Shown here: piece after piece, positions 23,560-35,942 of the stretch
Layout: each line of letters starts with the position of its first letter
Position numbering within the stretch: the stretch's first letter is position 1
Assembly (NCBI GenBank): GCA_030435675.1
Contig: CM059625.1
Span: forward strand, 11,904,001-11,968,000
DNA: 64,000 nucleotides
Reading direction: 5' to 3'
Source of the DNA: Steinernema hermaphroditum
Lineage: Eukaryota; Nematoda; Chromadorea; Rhabditida; Steinernematidae
Made by a program: the position numbers and the translations under genes
The notes under the pieces: model-generated
What the model saw: the letters and a program-made list of their open reading frames with translations, nothing else
Databases searched by the model: none
Told to the model about the DNA's origin: nothing

Positions 23560-23940
23560 ATGATCATGCCTACATCTACCTGCCTTCTTGCTATGCTAGC
23601 TCTTTTGTACGCTTCTGCCGCCGAATTGCAGTGCTACACTGGTCAGCAACGTTGGGAACCTGAGCCTATCATAAACGACTTTGTTCTCACAAAATGCGCA
23701 CCGACGGACCGTTGTTGTTACATGATCAGGTATAAGACAATCTCTTCATTCAATTCTTCCAATATCTCCAGCTCTCTGAACGGCACATATTATGGCTGCT
23801 ATCAGGATTGCCCTTCAAAGTCGACCTTGTCCTGTGGGCCTGATCCGAAACTTGGCATAATGGATATCTACTACTGTTATTGTAACGACCACCGTGACAC
23901 CAACTGCCAGCCCTATTTGGGCGCCGTCAACGTTCACTAA
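23560..23940 (+). CDS. Secreted Ly6/ET-module-like small protein
   Basis: Single exon of about 126 residues. The start ATG chosen gives a signal peptide (MPTSTCLLAMLALLYASAA from the second Met); the longer frame upstream begins at a GTG and is ignored. The mature part has ten cysteines in the order C, C, CC, C, C, C, C, C, C with motifs TDRCCYMIRY, GCYQDCP and YYCYCNDHRDTNC, as in nematode ET-module or Ly6/uPAR three-finger proteins. Three N-glycosylation motifs lie together in the middle. No GPI signal is visible, so it is probably released. Its role is unknown. Confidence 0.6.
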   Translation: MIMPTSTCLLAMLALLYASAAELQCYTGQQRWEPEPIINDFVLTKCAPTDRCCYMIRYKTISSFNSSNISSSLNGTYYGCYQDCPSKSTLSCGPDPKLGIMDIYYCYCNDHRDTNCQPYLGAVNVH

Positions 23941-23997
23941 TTGCATTTCATAACGTTTTCCATTTATGCTTCCCACGCACACATCGAGCGTTGTACT

Positions 23998-24810
23998 TCA
24001 CATGCTAAGAACAAGATTCTGTGGCTTCTTGGGGTGTGTTTTGAGAAGTTCCACAGTTGCCGCAGGCAATATGAGATCCTTCATGATGAGCTGCTGGAGA
24101 AGCGGAAGCTCGGTATAAAGCGTTTCGACGTCGAGATCTGCAAACATCAACGGTATTTAGTGCTGCATTTAATTAGAAACCTCCAATCGGATTTCCACTG
24201 AGATCAAGAAGGCTGAGCTCCTTCATAGCGTAGAGTTGTTCCGGGAAACGGGTCAGCTTGTTGCGGGCCAGATTGATGCCTTTCATGGAAATCCACGTGC
24301 ACAACTCATCTGGAGCTTCGCCGAGTTCGTTTCCCTCCATGTTGAAGACTGAAAAACCATTCAACTGGCACGTTGTTTATTTTTGCTTCGGCTGTGAGTT
24401 GGATCATTTTCGATGACAAAAGTCACGTGACCCCTTATCGAGTCTCATATCACAACGCCCTTTCCGGACAAAAAGTTGTTTGTTCTGATCTCATAATATT
24501 TGCTCAAAATGCACTTTTTTAATTGTATAAAACGGCAAGAACTTACTCGTCATCCCAGGAAATCTGTCGATCATCTTCTTCGGAAATTTCTTTAAACAGT
24601 TGTTTTTGAGGCTGCATTTTGTGATATTATGTCCTTTGAGAACGAGATAGATCGCGTCGGCGATGTACATCAGCGAACAGTTCGAGAGATCTAGGAAGCA
24701 TTAGTGAGAATCTCGAGTCACAACACCAAGCTACCTAGGAATCCAGAGGATTTTGCATCTTCGCAACGGTTCATAACCTGAGTAACACCGCGGGCCGCGG
24801 ACAGCGCCAT
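23998..24810 (-). CDS. LRRC20-like leucine-rich repeat protein
   Basis: Four exons (24810-24735, 24690-24547, 24348-24181, 24137-23998) join in frame to 175 residues. The N-terminus MALSAARGVTQVMNRCEDA and the first repeat LDLSNCSLMYIADAIYLVL follow the layout of vertebrate LRRC20, an intracellular protein of about the same size. Further repeats read FNMEGNELGEAPDELC, INLARNKLTRFPEQLY and LLDLSGNPIGDLDVETLY. There is no signal peptide or membrane segment, which fits a cytosolic protein. Biochemical function is unknown even in vertebrates. Orthology is by repeat order and length, so another short LRR protein is possible. Confidence 0.7.
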
Positions 24811-27397
24811 CTCAGCAGGCCGGAGTTGTCACAACTGACCTACCAGCGAGACTCGAACAGATCTCGGGAATGCTCTGCGATCGATCGATACGAGGCCAAG
24901 GGTGTTCGTCTATGAAGCCTCGTCATTAAAATTTGTGTTCGCACAAAAACTGCAAACGTACGTTTCGCGCTGCTTTCCGTTGCCCTCATCATCTCGAACC
25001 TCTTATCGACACTGCAAACAGCTTCAAATTCCAACGCCATGAACTTCCTCATTGCGATCAGTGCTGGTAGTCGATAACATGGCAATCAACAGATACTCGC
25101 GCAAGTGGATTGCGGTCTTTCGCTTCTTCACACGTAGTGTCCACAACCGGAATCGTTACTTCCCCTGACATCGGTTTCAAGGCAGTGTCTCTGTCTTCTT
25201 TCGCCTCCATTTCAGCGTTGTTTTTGCGGTGGTGTGTGCTCGAAGGAAGAAGAAGAACGTCGGCCGGGCGGAGCGGCGGCAGGTGTCGGCGGTCAACAGG
25301 ACAACAACAACAATGTTCATCCGCGGTAGAGCTCCTCCCGGTTCTTCCAAAGCACTTCTAAGGGTTTTTGGGAAGACGTTTATCAAACTCGTGAATCTCG
25401 AATGTCCCATGCCTCGTTGTTTCCTGTTCCAAGATCAAGGTTGACGCCGAGTGGCATTGCAGAAGGTAACGTGACAATTACATGGGAACTGCCTCCTTCT
25501 TTTTCGTCCGCTCACTCAATGTAAATTGGGCCGAACGGTGTCATCACGCCCTGATGGCCGACGTCGATGTCTCGGAACCACGTGGTTGTTCTCCTCTCGT
25601 TTATTTAAACAATCGAAGATCATTTCCCGTCTATAACCATAGAATAGTGGGAGCTATATCGTCTGAGATATCGCGACTATGCGCGAAGATTTGCCATACT
25701 ATCTACGGAATGCTGTTTTTCAGTACTTTTTAAAGTGCTCCATATTTTCAAAACAAGATTGCAAGGAACACAGCAACGACGGCGACGACGCTCCCGTAAG
25801 TCACGCGGTTTTTTTTTTGTTTTAATTAGATTAAAGCTACTATGTCTACCATAACAACCCTAGATGTTTTTCATATCGAGCGAAATCGAAAGATCGGCGG
25901 TGTTTTCAAATTGTATGGTAGCCGACCCTATCAAAAAAATCATATCGAATTAACAATAGCGAGCTTGGGGCTTCTTCACAGCAACTTTCGATCGGCTATG
26001 ATAGGACAGACACAAAATGGACATGTATTATGCGCAGGGATCCAAATGGAAGGAATGAACTGTGTGCTTCCCTGCATTAAACAAACCACTCCATCTGCGT
26101 CTCTAATCTGTATAGCCGCCGTTGTCAATATAAGAGAGAACCAAATGTCATAACTGCATGTTCACTGGATTCCGTGCTAAACTGTTCCTCATTTCGTCAG
26201 CTGCATTTGTCCCCTTTGACACATCTTTATGTTGTCCATTCCTTGTTCGTCTTTTGGAGCGTTGGTGCTCGTCTATGAACTCGAATTCTTTCAGATGCTT
26301 GCTATATTGGGATCAGTGGAACGTGGAAAAAGGTCGCACGCTGCATAAACTTACTTTTTCCAAGCACTTGGCCTCGCGTGCACTCAGAAAAGCGCTTTCA
26401 CAAATATTGGAATGCACTTGAGAAGTCCATCAGTCATACGTAGAATGCCAACTCCACTAGCGACAATGTTTTTCACACAAACTAGAGGACATTGTGTGGA
26501 GCCTGTGAGCCCCTTAGCAGCATAATTCCGCTGGTTATTGTCCTGTTGATGTTGTCATGATCGTCACATTCTAGCTTGTAGTCGTAGTTTGCGGAGAGGC
26601 GGGATATTGCTCGGTTTTTGAAGCCCTTAGTGATTTCAGCACTCTTTGTTTTGTCTATGTTCGCTCTATGTTATCCGGGAAACCGGGCACGGACTGGACA
26701 TTCGAGTTCCGACTCGAACGGAGCGAGGTGGTCCCACTTCACGTTTTGCAGCGCTAGTCGCATTCTCGCCGCGTACAGTGCCGCTTGAATGCCCTTAGGA
26801 ATGCAAAGGTCGCCTGGGCGAGTCTTCTGATCTCTGATTCAGCCGTTTTTGTCTCTTCTTTCCGGTGTTAAGACCATGGCGCGATGAGCCGAAAGGAACG
26901 GTGACGGAATGCGATCTGTGCAGCAACTCGGTCATTCTCGTCATTCCTTCGCGTCTTGTTGCGTCTCCACATCTCCTGAGCTTACTCTTGCGCGTTGCTG
27001 GAATGTACAAATGCGAAAAGTGGAGACGAGAATGGAGACGTCTTCCTCTTTTCGCGTCTTCACCGTCTTACCGCCATAGTGATCGATTAAACACAAAGCG
27101 AGAGCGGACGAACGAACCAACTCACGGCTGGAACAACATATACTCGCCGATCTGATGATGGCGGTCTGGTGACAATCGACTTTATTTCCTCTCTCGATTC
27201 TCTGATAGCACTCGTGAAGCGAACCGAGTTATTTATTTGCTCCCACCTTTAACGTGTTTGTCCCTAAATTGTGTCGCGAAAAAAGGTTAAGTGGGGGAAG
27301 GGGATAACACCGCCTCAGAAAGAGCAAACTACATGGGCAAACGCGAAGCGCAATTTGTTGATAAGACGTACCCATTGATTGATAGTTGTGCTGACAA
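24811..27397. other. 2.6 kb region without a supported gene
   Basis: Several frames on both strands were inspected (24840-25085, 25229-25444, 26865-27155). They begin at non-ATG codons, have biased basic composition in GC-rich patches, or lack splice sites. It probably contains the promoter of the NAD kinase gene and of the minus-strand LRR gene. No repeat or RNA gene was recognised. Confidence 0.4.
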
Positions 27398-29394
27398 ATG
27401 GCATTTACCTCTCGGTACCCCAAAAACTGTCATCTTCCCAAACTCTACTTTCCCTTCATGAATCCATGTCTCATTTTGATCACTTACAGATTTTCGGCCC
27501 GGCTGAACGCAGGCCTGGTCGGAGGCGTTTCTCGTCACCACCGCAGAATCGTCTCGACCTCCTGCAGAAACGTCGGCATCACGGGGCGTCCCGCGACTTC
27601 GCCGTCGGATCCCTCAAATCAGCTGATGATTCGGCGTCAACGCTCGAATCAGCCGAGAAGTCGTTCCATAAGCGGTGATATGGGCATCATGCTTGACGAG
27701 GCCACCCTAAACCTACGCTCTCCGACCGAGACCATGATCCTTACGGCCAACCACCACCATCAGCTCTGTTCTCAAGCGGCGTCTGTGGCCACGGTAGAAG
27801 CCGAAGCTCCGAAGTCCCCCGACGATGTGAGTTACCCTTTGAATTTACGTTAAAGAGCTATTGACAGTCTGGCTCTAAAGAGCTGTGGATTCATGACCTT
27901 TTGAAAAAACAAACGAGCTCAATCTATATAAGTGATCTACGGTTCTATAGACTGAGCCATCATCGTTCATGCCTCACCGAGTCGTCATTTTGTCGAAGAC
28001 TACGCGTCTTCAGTACGAACTCCAGCAGTGTGATCACCTCGACGAGTCTACGCTGATCGAACACGTAAGATCTAGCCACCCACGAATGTTTTCCACTCTT
28101 TTTTTAGCTTCGTCGTCAGGGTACGGACTTCGAAGAGCTCAAACGGAAGCACTGCTTGCAGTCCGCCTATGTTTGTGCCATACGCGAAGAGCTGAGGTAT
28201 CCTCGTGCAACGAAATGCTCTAATACGGACAGTTGTTTGTTCTTAGAAAATCAAACATTGAAGTTCGCGTTGTTCTGCGAGAGGATTATACCCCGAAGCT
28301 GGTCGAGTGGGCCGATCTGGTAATCTCAGCAGGTGGAGACGGTACCTTCCTGACCGCCGCAAGTAAAGTCGACGATCGCAAACCAGTGATCGGTATCAAC
28401 ACTGATCCGATTGGGTAAAAGCCGGTTTAAGTGGGAGCAGAACGTCTCATTGTGCTGCTTCAGGTCTGAAGGGCACTTGTGCCTCACGGGTAAACTACAA
28501 ATAAAACCACAAGATGTTATCAGACAGGTACTGAATGGGGAATTTACGTGAGTAAACTTCCTGCGCTTTCGCGACCAACTCCCAAATTTTATAGATGGGC
28601 ACGACGCCAACGCATAAGGGTCAGTATCATCAACCAACCGCCTATAGATGGCAATGAGGAAAACCAGCTGTTGCCTTCTGCCGATGAATACGACATGGCC
28701 TTCAAGGGTGTTCAGTAAGCTGCATGGCGATATTCTTATATATATGTTCTGATTTTAGACTGTTTAACCGAGACAGTATTGTGCCAAAAGGACCAATCCT
28801 TGCGTTGAACGAAGTGTTCATCGGGGAGAGTCATGCTGCCCGGGTCAGCTACTACGAAGTACAAATTGACGACGGTCCGATGACGAAGCAGAAGAGCAGC
28901 GGCATCACGGTATGCACCGGAACGGGTTCCACGTCGTGGTAATGAAAACACGTTTAAAGCTAACCTCTCACCTTGGCTTTAGGCATTACAATATCAATCG
29001 AATGTCGGGACAAAATGTCAGCGAATTGCTGAACATCATGCAGAATATGGGAATGCAGGTCGCCGATAACGAATCTCTTGTTCAGTCCATCTGCCAGAAG
29101 TTCAACGAAAAATTGGTGTTCGAACCGGACTCACAAAGTAAACCTTCGAGACTCACTGCTGCCATAAAACGGAACATTTCAGAAATGGCTTTTACCGTGC
29201 GGGACCCGGTCTTCAATGCCACATTCGCATCCACACAGGCACGAGGATTCGCCCGCCGTATACGCCTGAAGTCTCGGTGCAGTGATGCTCATATCGTTTT
29301 GGACGGCAGCACCTCCATTCCATTCAACCACGGCACTGAGGTGGTTCTCGAAATGCTATCTGATGATATGCTCCGCACGATTCGCCTCAATTAG
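27398..29394 (+). CDS. NADK2: NAD kinase 2, mitochondrial
   Basis: Phosphorylates NAD+ to NADP+ with ATP, in mitochondria in the animal NADK2 family. Exons 27398-27826, 27951-28064, 28108-28196, 28247-28414, 28464-28547, 28595-28714, 28759-28938, 28983-29137 and 29183-29394 give 516 codons in frame. The N-terminal 140 residues are Arg/Ser-rich and suit a mitochondrial presequence. The catalytic region carries RVVILSKTTRLQYE, the glycine-rich ISAGGDGTFL with its catalytic Asp, then KPVIGINTDP, SEGHLCL, ALNEVFIGES, SYYEVQIDDGP and CTGTGSTSW, all in the NADK2 order. The start is uncertain: ATGs at 27398, 27459 and 27626 are in frame, and a splice acceptor at 27488 could make the shorter form by trans-splicing. 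Confidence 0.9.
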
Positions 29395-29571
29395 ATAGCT
29401 CTCGGGTCACTCTCCGTAGTTCGTCTTCGCTACTATTCCTCATCTCCATATCGAAGCATTAGGTGATGTTCTTTCCGCAAACTCTCATGTATATAGGCAT
29501 ACTGTCGCGTTGTGTTCGATCAAAGATAATGTTACGGAGCGCAGAGCGAAAACAACTTTTAATACTGCAAA

Positions 29572-29577
29572 AATAAA
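29572..29577 (+). terminator. Poly(A) signal AATAAA of the NAD kinase gene
   Basis: AATAAA lies 178 bases downstream of the NADK2 stop codon and 149 bases before the stop of the convergent receptor gene, a suitable position for a 3' end. Confidence 0.55.
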
Positions 29578-29725
29578 TGCCTCCACGTCTGGCCTCCTAG
29601 TGCACGTGACACTTATCTAATGTTCCAATCGCAGCCAAAGATTTGATAATGTGGGAGATATGAACGCTAAATTTTCAAATATATTTACAAACAAGCCATA
29701 ATTTTCATGGTCGAACGCTCGATTC

Positions 29726-32338
29726 TCACAAATTTAGCGGCACTTCTTCGTCGGCTCGTGGAGCCGAATTTCGTTTTTGGATGTACGACTGCGACTGTCG
29801 TATGAACCTGTAGTAAACGGTGCTCCCGATGGCGAACAGAAGACAGACGACTGTAAGCAGAAGCAAAAAGATGACTATCGTCATGAAAGCATGGGTGTTG
29901 GCGTTTCGTCTAGACGGTCGTGAGTCACGAGTCGTTGGTCGGATACGCGGCGGCGCCTTTGTGCTCGGCGATTCCGATGCGAAAGTGAATATCCTTTCCT
30001 TCAACGCATGCATGCATTGAGGACATCTGACTAAGACGAGGTTACCCTTGTTGAGAGTATAATGTCAGTTGGTGGTTCCTCTTCTTCCAAGGTCGCTTCG
30101 GAGGAATGTGTGAGGATCGTTGCTGCCGTGGGGAACGGTTTGGTTGTCACCGAGGCTTTTCTGCTAGATTGTGAAACGCCTATCGATGGTGTTTGGTCCA
30201 AAGTTGGGGAAACGGTCGATGAAGTGGTCGACATCGATACACAAAGAGTGCCGTTTTGTAAAGGATCGATTTCGTACAGATAGACCATTGTATTTGTTTC
30301 GTCGAATTTGCATTGGATGTCGTCGAAATCGCTGATCTTAACAAAGTGATGAGATAAGCAAAACAAGGTGGTTGCGGTACCTTTTTCCGGGTATCACTAC
30401 TAAGCAGCCAAATTTGCATGTCAGAGGGCACTGTGCAGCTGCACGTGAACTGATTTCGATTTCCTCCAAGCGTGAGATGTTTAAGTGAAGTGGAGGACAG
30501 AGTTGACAAAACAGAAAGATCAATGTTCTTAAGTTTGTTGTCGTGGAGGTACAGCGTTGTCAGAGCTGGATTCGAACGAAGAGCGTTATGTGGAAGAGCT
30601 TCAATATGGGTGTTGGACATATCGAGTGTTTGCAGTCTTGGAAACTGACTCAAAGCTTCCTAAAATTCGTCTTTGATGCGTTATGTGTCATTGATGTTTA
30701 CTTGAGTCAGTCCGCTAATTCGACTATTGCTCACGTTCAGTAACACCAGGTGATCTCGCCTTCCAATTGCATCGATGCCGATGGCGTCCATACGAACGTC
30801 GGGGAAATGCAGCTCGGTGACCATTGTCGGAATCGGAGTCAAACGGTCGATGCGTACCCGATGGCAACTAACCACATTCTCTCCAGGCACCCTCAGCGAA
30901 GCGGATGCCGATCGCCAGCAGGTGCATCCTGGCGGGCAAGTGCTTTGGCACCGACATTCTCCGAGTGGTCGAAGACAGCATTCGCATCCTTCCAGGCACT
31001 CTGACTGATACTTGCACAAGAATTGCTGAGAAGAGTAGGCTTCACTGAGGGACATATTTGCGTCTAGATGTACTAAACTTGTGCACGTGGCTTGTGAGGC
31101 GTCCATCACTAATGGAATTTCCTACAAATAGCCATAAGTAACGAACTTAACCTTCTGAACTTGTTCCTCACTTTGTTTTCTGGATGAATCATCCATTGAA
31201 TCGAACAAGAGCACTTCAATGGATTTCCGGATACAAAAACTTGCCGTCTTTGTTCGTTTGCTTTCGCGCGAAGGGCCGTTTCTTTGATTTCAGTGAGATG
31301 GTTATTTCTGGAAGGCGTCAGTATGATCGGAGAAAAGCTGAGTCACACCTTATGTCAATCGTAGTCAGTTTTTGGAGATGTGCAAAAGCATTATCCGTTA
31401 TGTATGAGATGCGATTAAAACTAATATCAAGAAGGCGAATTGAATGTGGAAAGACGTTGACTGTTCCCGTAGAAGCAACGTTCTCGAGTGCATTCCCACT
31501 GAGGTCGAGCCTCCTCAGTTGGGATACGCTTTCATTTATAAAATGAATCGTGTTGATTGAGTTGTGCCGAAGACTGAGGTCGGTGAGCGACGGAGGGAAA
31601 CGTCGAAAGTCGATGTTTGTCAGCTCATTGTGGTCCATTTCGAGAATCTTAAGATGATGAAGAGATGCTAGGGTATTTGCGAGGAATGGAATCGAATTGT
31701 TACTCATGTCGAGTTGTATTAAGTTCCTAAAGACATATTTTCAGTTTCGCAAGAGCAGACGTTATTTTTACGTTAATGAGCCGAGAGCCTGCGGTTCAAT
31801 ACGCAGCTTGTTTCCTGTTAAATCTAGCGCCATCAGATTGCTAAGGGGTCGAAACAGCGTCGGTGGAATTTGTTCTAGATCGGCATTCTTGATGATGAGG
31901 CTATAGAGTTGTGACATCCCCTTAAGGTGAGAAGTGTTCCTTATTCTCTTAAAAGGAGTTACCTCAAAGAGACGCTCGGGCAAATCGGCCATCTTGCAGC
32001 GGTCGATTTCCAGTCGATCCAAATTGCGGAGGTTTGCGAAAAATCTCGGCGGTGGCGACGATTTTACCCGTGCGTTGTGAGGACATCTGATTGTCAGTGT
32101 TCTCACCGCATCCAGACGTCCCAACGCCTCGAGGTTCGTTGTGTTCACCTGGTGCTCCGTTGCTTGATGGGAGAGACTAATCACTTACCTGTTCCCATTT
32201 GCAAATTAAGTGAATGGCACGTGAATGTTCGATTGGGTCTGCGTAGCATTGACACTGTCTGGGACAAAGATGGTAGTTGGCCACCGCTCCAGGAAGAAAA
32301 ATAAACAAGAAAAACGTCACCTTGGAAGTGATGTACAT
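29726..32338 (-). CDS. Toll-type LRR receptor with no TIR domain
   Basis: Nine exons (32338-32189, 32148-31963, 31920-31772, 31726-31349, 31307-31172, 31121-30702, 30659-30381, 30336-30046, 29998-29726) close in frame to 753 residues. TTTTCAG lies 6 bases before the ATG. After a signal peptide comes an LRR N-cap (CPRQCQC), about nine LRRs, an LRR C-cap (NPLKCSCSIQWM), a second cysteine-rich N-cap (CPPGCTC), a few more LRRs and a second C-cap (NQFTCSC). This double-capped ectodomain is the plan of Toll and Toll-like receptors. A Ser/Thr-rich stem, one membrane span (MTIVIFLLLLTVVCLLFAIG) and only about 30 cytoplasmic residues follow; the TIR signalling domain is absent. It could be a decoy, adhesion or patterning receptor. 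A nematode lron-type protein is the alternative name. Confidence 0.75.
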
Positions 32339-35300
32339 AGGAGGCTGAAAAGAGGGCAACTTCTGTTTCGGTAAACTGGCGCACCGGTGATTCCGGATAA
32401 ATAAACTAGTTAGTATAGGTCCAGTAGCCGCGCGGCGCCGTGACAATCGTTCGCAACAAACTCGTGCAGGAGGGCAACAAAGCAGCAGACGGCGACCCGT
32501 TGTGCCAGACGAAAGGTTCGGGGTTGCGTCGCGACACTCTTGAATTTAGGGTCAATTCAGAGGAGGAGAAGATCTTATGTCCTAATTGCATCATTCGATG
32601 CGTTCGGCACAAGCGCACAACATAAACAGCTTCGTCTACAGGCGGTCCTTTGCCTCCAGTCAAGCGTTAATCGTATCAGAATCGCGAACGATGGCACTTC
32701 GCGCGCTATCAACGACGCCATATTATGCCGTAAGTGAGGTCTTCGGAGCAAACGAGCCGTTTCCGACTGCGATTGGCCTCGGAGATAAATCCTCCCTCCA
32801 CCGACTATATTTTGCGCCTTTCGCGCAGCTCGCAGTCAGTCCCCCGAGGGCCTTAGACGACACATGCAAACTTGTCGCATATACGTTATGTATACCGCCA
32901 TCCGCAGCTTTGACAAATCACGAACGGCCGCAAGTCACCGCTTTTTATCGGACCTAGTTGATTGAGGCAAACATCAGAGCGAACGTCCAGAGAGGAAAGA
33001 ACGCACTGGGCATGGCACAGAAGGAACAGGGACTGGTACCCTAATTCGCGGGGACTCGACTGTGACTGTTTTGGAAGTACAGTTTGTTTGACAAAAGGAG
33101 TCAACCTCGTCAATCCATACGTAGAATGAAAGAATGAGTGTTGCAATCACTGTTTGCCTTTTGCCTTCCCTCAAGTTGAGTGAAGTACAGGAAATCGAAT
33201 ATATGGAAAGGAAACGGGCAGTTCCGAGCAGTTATTGACGATAAGCCATCGTAAAAATGGTAATGGAATCGGTTAAATGGACTTTAATTCATGTCTTAGA
33301 ACACCATTAAAGATCAGGTTTCGTATCCAATTCCGTGTTGATCCGTAAGTGAAAGTACTCGAAATCAGTGCGAGAAATCTTTCTGGACACTCATATACAG
33401 CAATATGCATTCTGTTGACATTCACATGATTCTTCGATTTTCTCATTTTGGTTGAGATTTCGTGATTGCAGGATGATGAATTTAGCCAAACTTGTTAAAC
33501 TGGGCTTATCTATGAAGTCGGTGCAACGAAAACTCATGCGAACTTAGTTCCATTATCTCCTAAACATAGCATTTCTACTTTGACCTTATAACTCACCAGA
33601 AACTGTCTTTTTCCCACTGAATGCCGGAAAGGTCGCGGGATAGCACATTGTTTTCCTGTTTTCTACTTCGGTCAACTCTGTGTCCCAGGTGCTACATTAC
33701 CAAAACCCACTCATTTTCTATTTTCAGCTTCGTTCATAGTATCGTTCTTGTCATTACAATCGAAATAATTGTGTTATTCACGGTTGTCGCTTCAAATGTC
33801 CATTCCTTTGAGGACGAGAACCTCTGTTCTTGTTACGTTGTTTTCGATGTCCGTATGAGAAGGTATTTTATAAATGCTAGCAGCACCCAGTTTGAAATGT
33901 TTACGAAGAAAGGTGTGAAAATTGTCTTTAAAGATATATTTGCTCTCCGTGGACAATCATTTGAATCCGGGCACGCAACATAATAATGGACCTCTTCTCT
34001 CGCACAAGACAAGTGCATATTAACCGACATTATCTGCAATCAGAATTCCCGCATTTACAGAGATTTTCTGCAGATCTTTTTGCATATTAATTGGTATATA
34101 CTGCAAATAGGTTCAACTACAAAATTGAATACATTTTCATCCATTTACTGGGAAATCCATTTCTTTGGAGATGAGAAATGCACAACAGAATCACATAGCA
34201 CATATATTCATCACGAACTGGAATTTCGTTATAACTGTTTTATGTAGATTCAATATATGGACTGGCTCCAGTGGTGGGAAATGTGCACTTGCTTTAACCA
34301 AAAACTCAATTCTATGCAACATCCGCTAGTGCAAACAAATGCGATTTTCGCTCTTTGCGGTCGACGTGCCGACGGAATGTCTTCCGGGCAACACGGAACT
34401 CATTGAAAACCATGGGAGTTCATGCGCGTGCTTGTTGCTAGCTGTCTCCTTCCGATCCCCTGCTACCGTATACTTCTTTCTGTTCGGCTTTTCAGCATTC
34501 ACCGTCCCTCCATTTTTTGTACATTGATGAATTAAAGCGCAATTCATAGACGATCATTAGTCGAGGTTATTTTCACTTGGTCTCTTGAGCTTTGCGACGT
34601 AGCGAAACTGATCACGTAACAGGTTGAAGGTTGACAGTAGGAAAATGGCCAAACGTCGTCACATCAAATAGGAAAGGTTTAGCATTTGGAATGATCCCCA
34701 TGGCACATTTAATACCTTTCGGCAGTACTTTATGACCGCTCAGTCTTCGGTTATGCATGAATGTGTTGTTGAGCTGCGAAGAGAACACCCATAAGTACTT
34801 ACGATGTCTCATTCTCTTGCACAGCGATGCACTCATTAAACACACTGACCACGACTTCGCCAGTGCGGGCCGGACCTGGTGGGCGCGTGAGGAATCCACG
34901 CTTACGCACTCTTTGAAAGTCATTCACTTAGAGGAAGCGCCAGACGGCAATTATCGCGCCACTCTCAACCCTTCCTTTCCCATAGGACCCTCCAGGTCGT
35001 CCTCTAGAGCGCTTGAAATTGAACTTTTAAAGCTTTGCGCGTAGGCACGCATTCGGCATTCATTATACCGCCCAATCACTATCTGATCATGCCACTTTTT
35101 TGACTTTTCTCCTACTCTTGCGCTCAATTAGGGATGAATACGTTTTGCGTGCTTCTTGAAGGGTCTGCTGTGTTGTTCGTAAAGAACGAACGCTATCTAA
35201 GACCCACTTAATTGGCCACGCAGTCAGAATATTAACATTAAGGCCATATTGTCTTGCGCTCTTTTGCATCAGTTTATGACACCACTATGTTGCAGAAGTC

Positions 35301-35942
35301 GCCAATTTTGGTTCCCTCCGTTCCATGCCGCCACAACGTATATTCATCTGCACTTCTTCTTTACTTTCCGCTTAAAACAATAAGTGAAGACCGACTTTCC
35401 AACTGACACTTCTAATCGTTTCAAAATACCCACTAAATTATCACGTACTTCTGTTATTTCACACCCTAAAAGTCAAGTTGTATCGTAAACGCGGCAGGGG
35501 CGTGGCCATCTCGGCATCTGGTGTCCCGACGACGGCGAACGAATAAAGGAGTCTAGGTCAGGTTATTTAGGGGGCTCGGCCAGCTTCTCTTAGGCTCCCT
35601 TATCTTCTTCTGGCCGATCGGGTTCCGTTTAATTTGCTGCCAAACGTCACAACAGCCTGCAGTTCTGCAGTCTCTTCGTTTATAAAGAACAGTAGCCTTT
35701 GCTGCTTGCCACTTTCCCACCCTTTCCTTGGAAACCCTTAAGCACTCACGTGGGAGGAGAGCGAAAGACATTTCAAAAACGACGCTGGAACGATTTGCTG
35801 CATGAGTTGATTCCTTAAGTTGCTCTTAGTGTAGCGTTTTGCACATATGCATTATACTCGTATAATGTAGCAAGCGTGATATCTGGTCGCCTCTTTGAAC
35901 ACCATCTGTAGAGTTCTTTAAACTCTGACTTTCAGGTACGGG
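32339..35942. other. 3.6 kb region without a supported gene
   Basis: No full gene was found. A possible isolated 5' exon at 32691-32729 (MALRALSTTPYYA) is followed by a strong donor GTAAGTGAGG, but no in-phase downstream exon was located. Frames at 33621, 34612 and 35087 have no splice or motif support. The last bases before 35943 end in CTGACTTTCAG, a trans-splice acceptor for the neuropeptide gene. Confidence 0.4.

Noticed and set aside
24840..25085. 81-codon minus-strand frame upstream of the LRRC20-like gene
   Set aside because: Starts at TTG, has no signal peptide or splice context, and no family resemblance.
34757..35044. 95-codon plus-strand frame
   Set aside because: No acceptor or donor fits, and the opposite strand is equally open; not supported as a gene.
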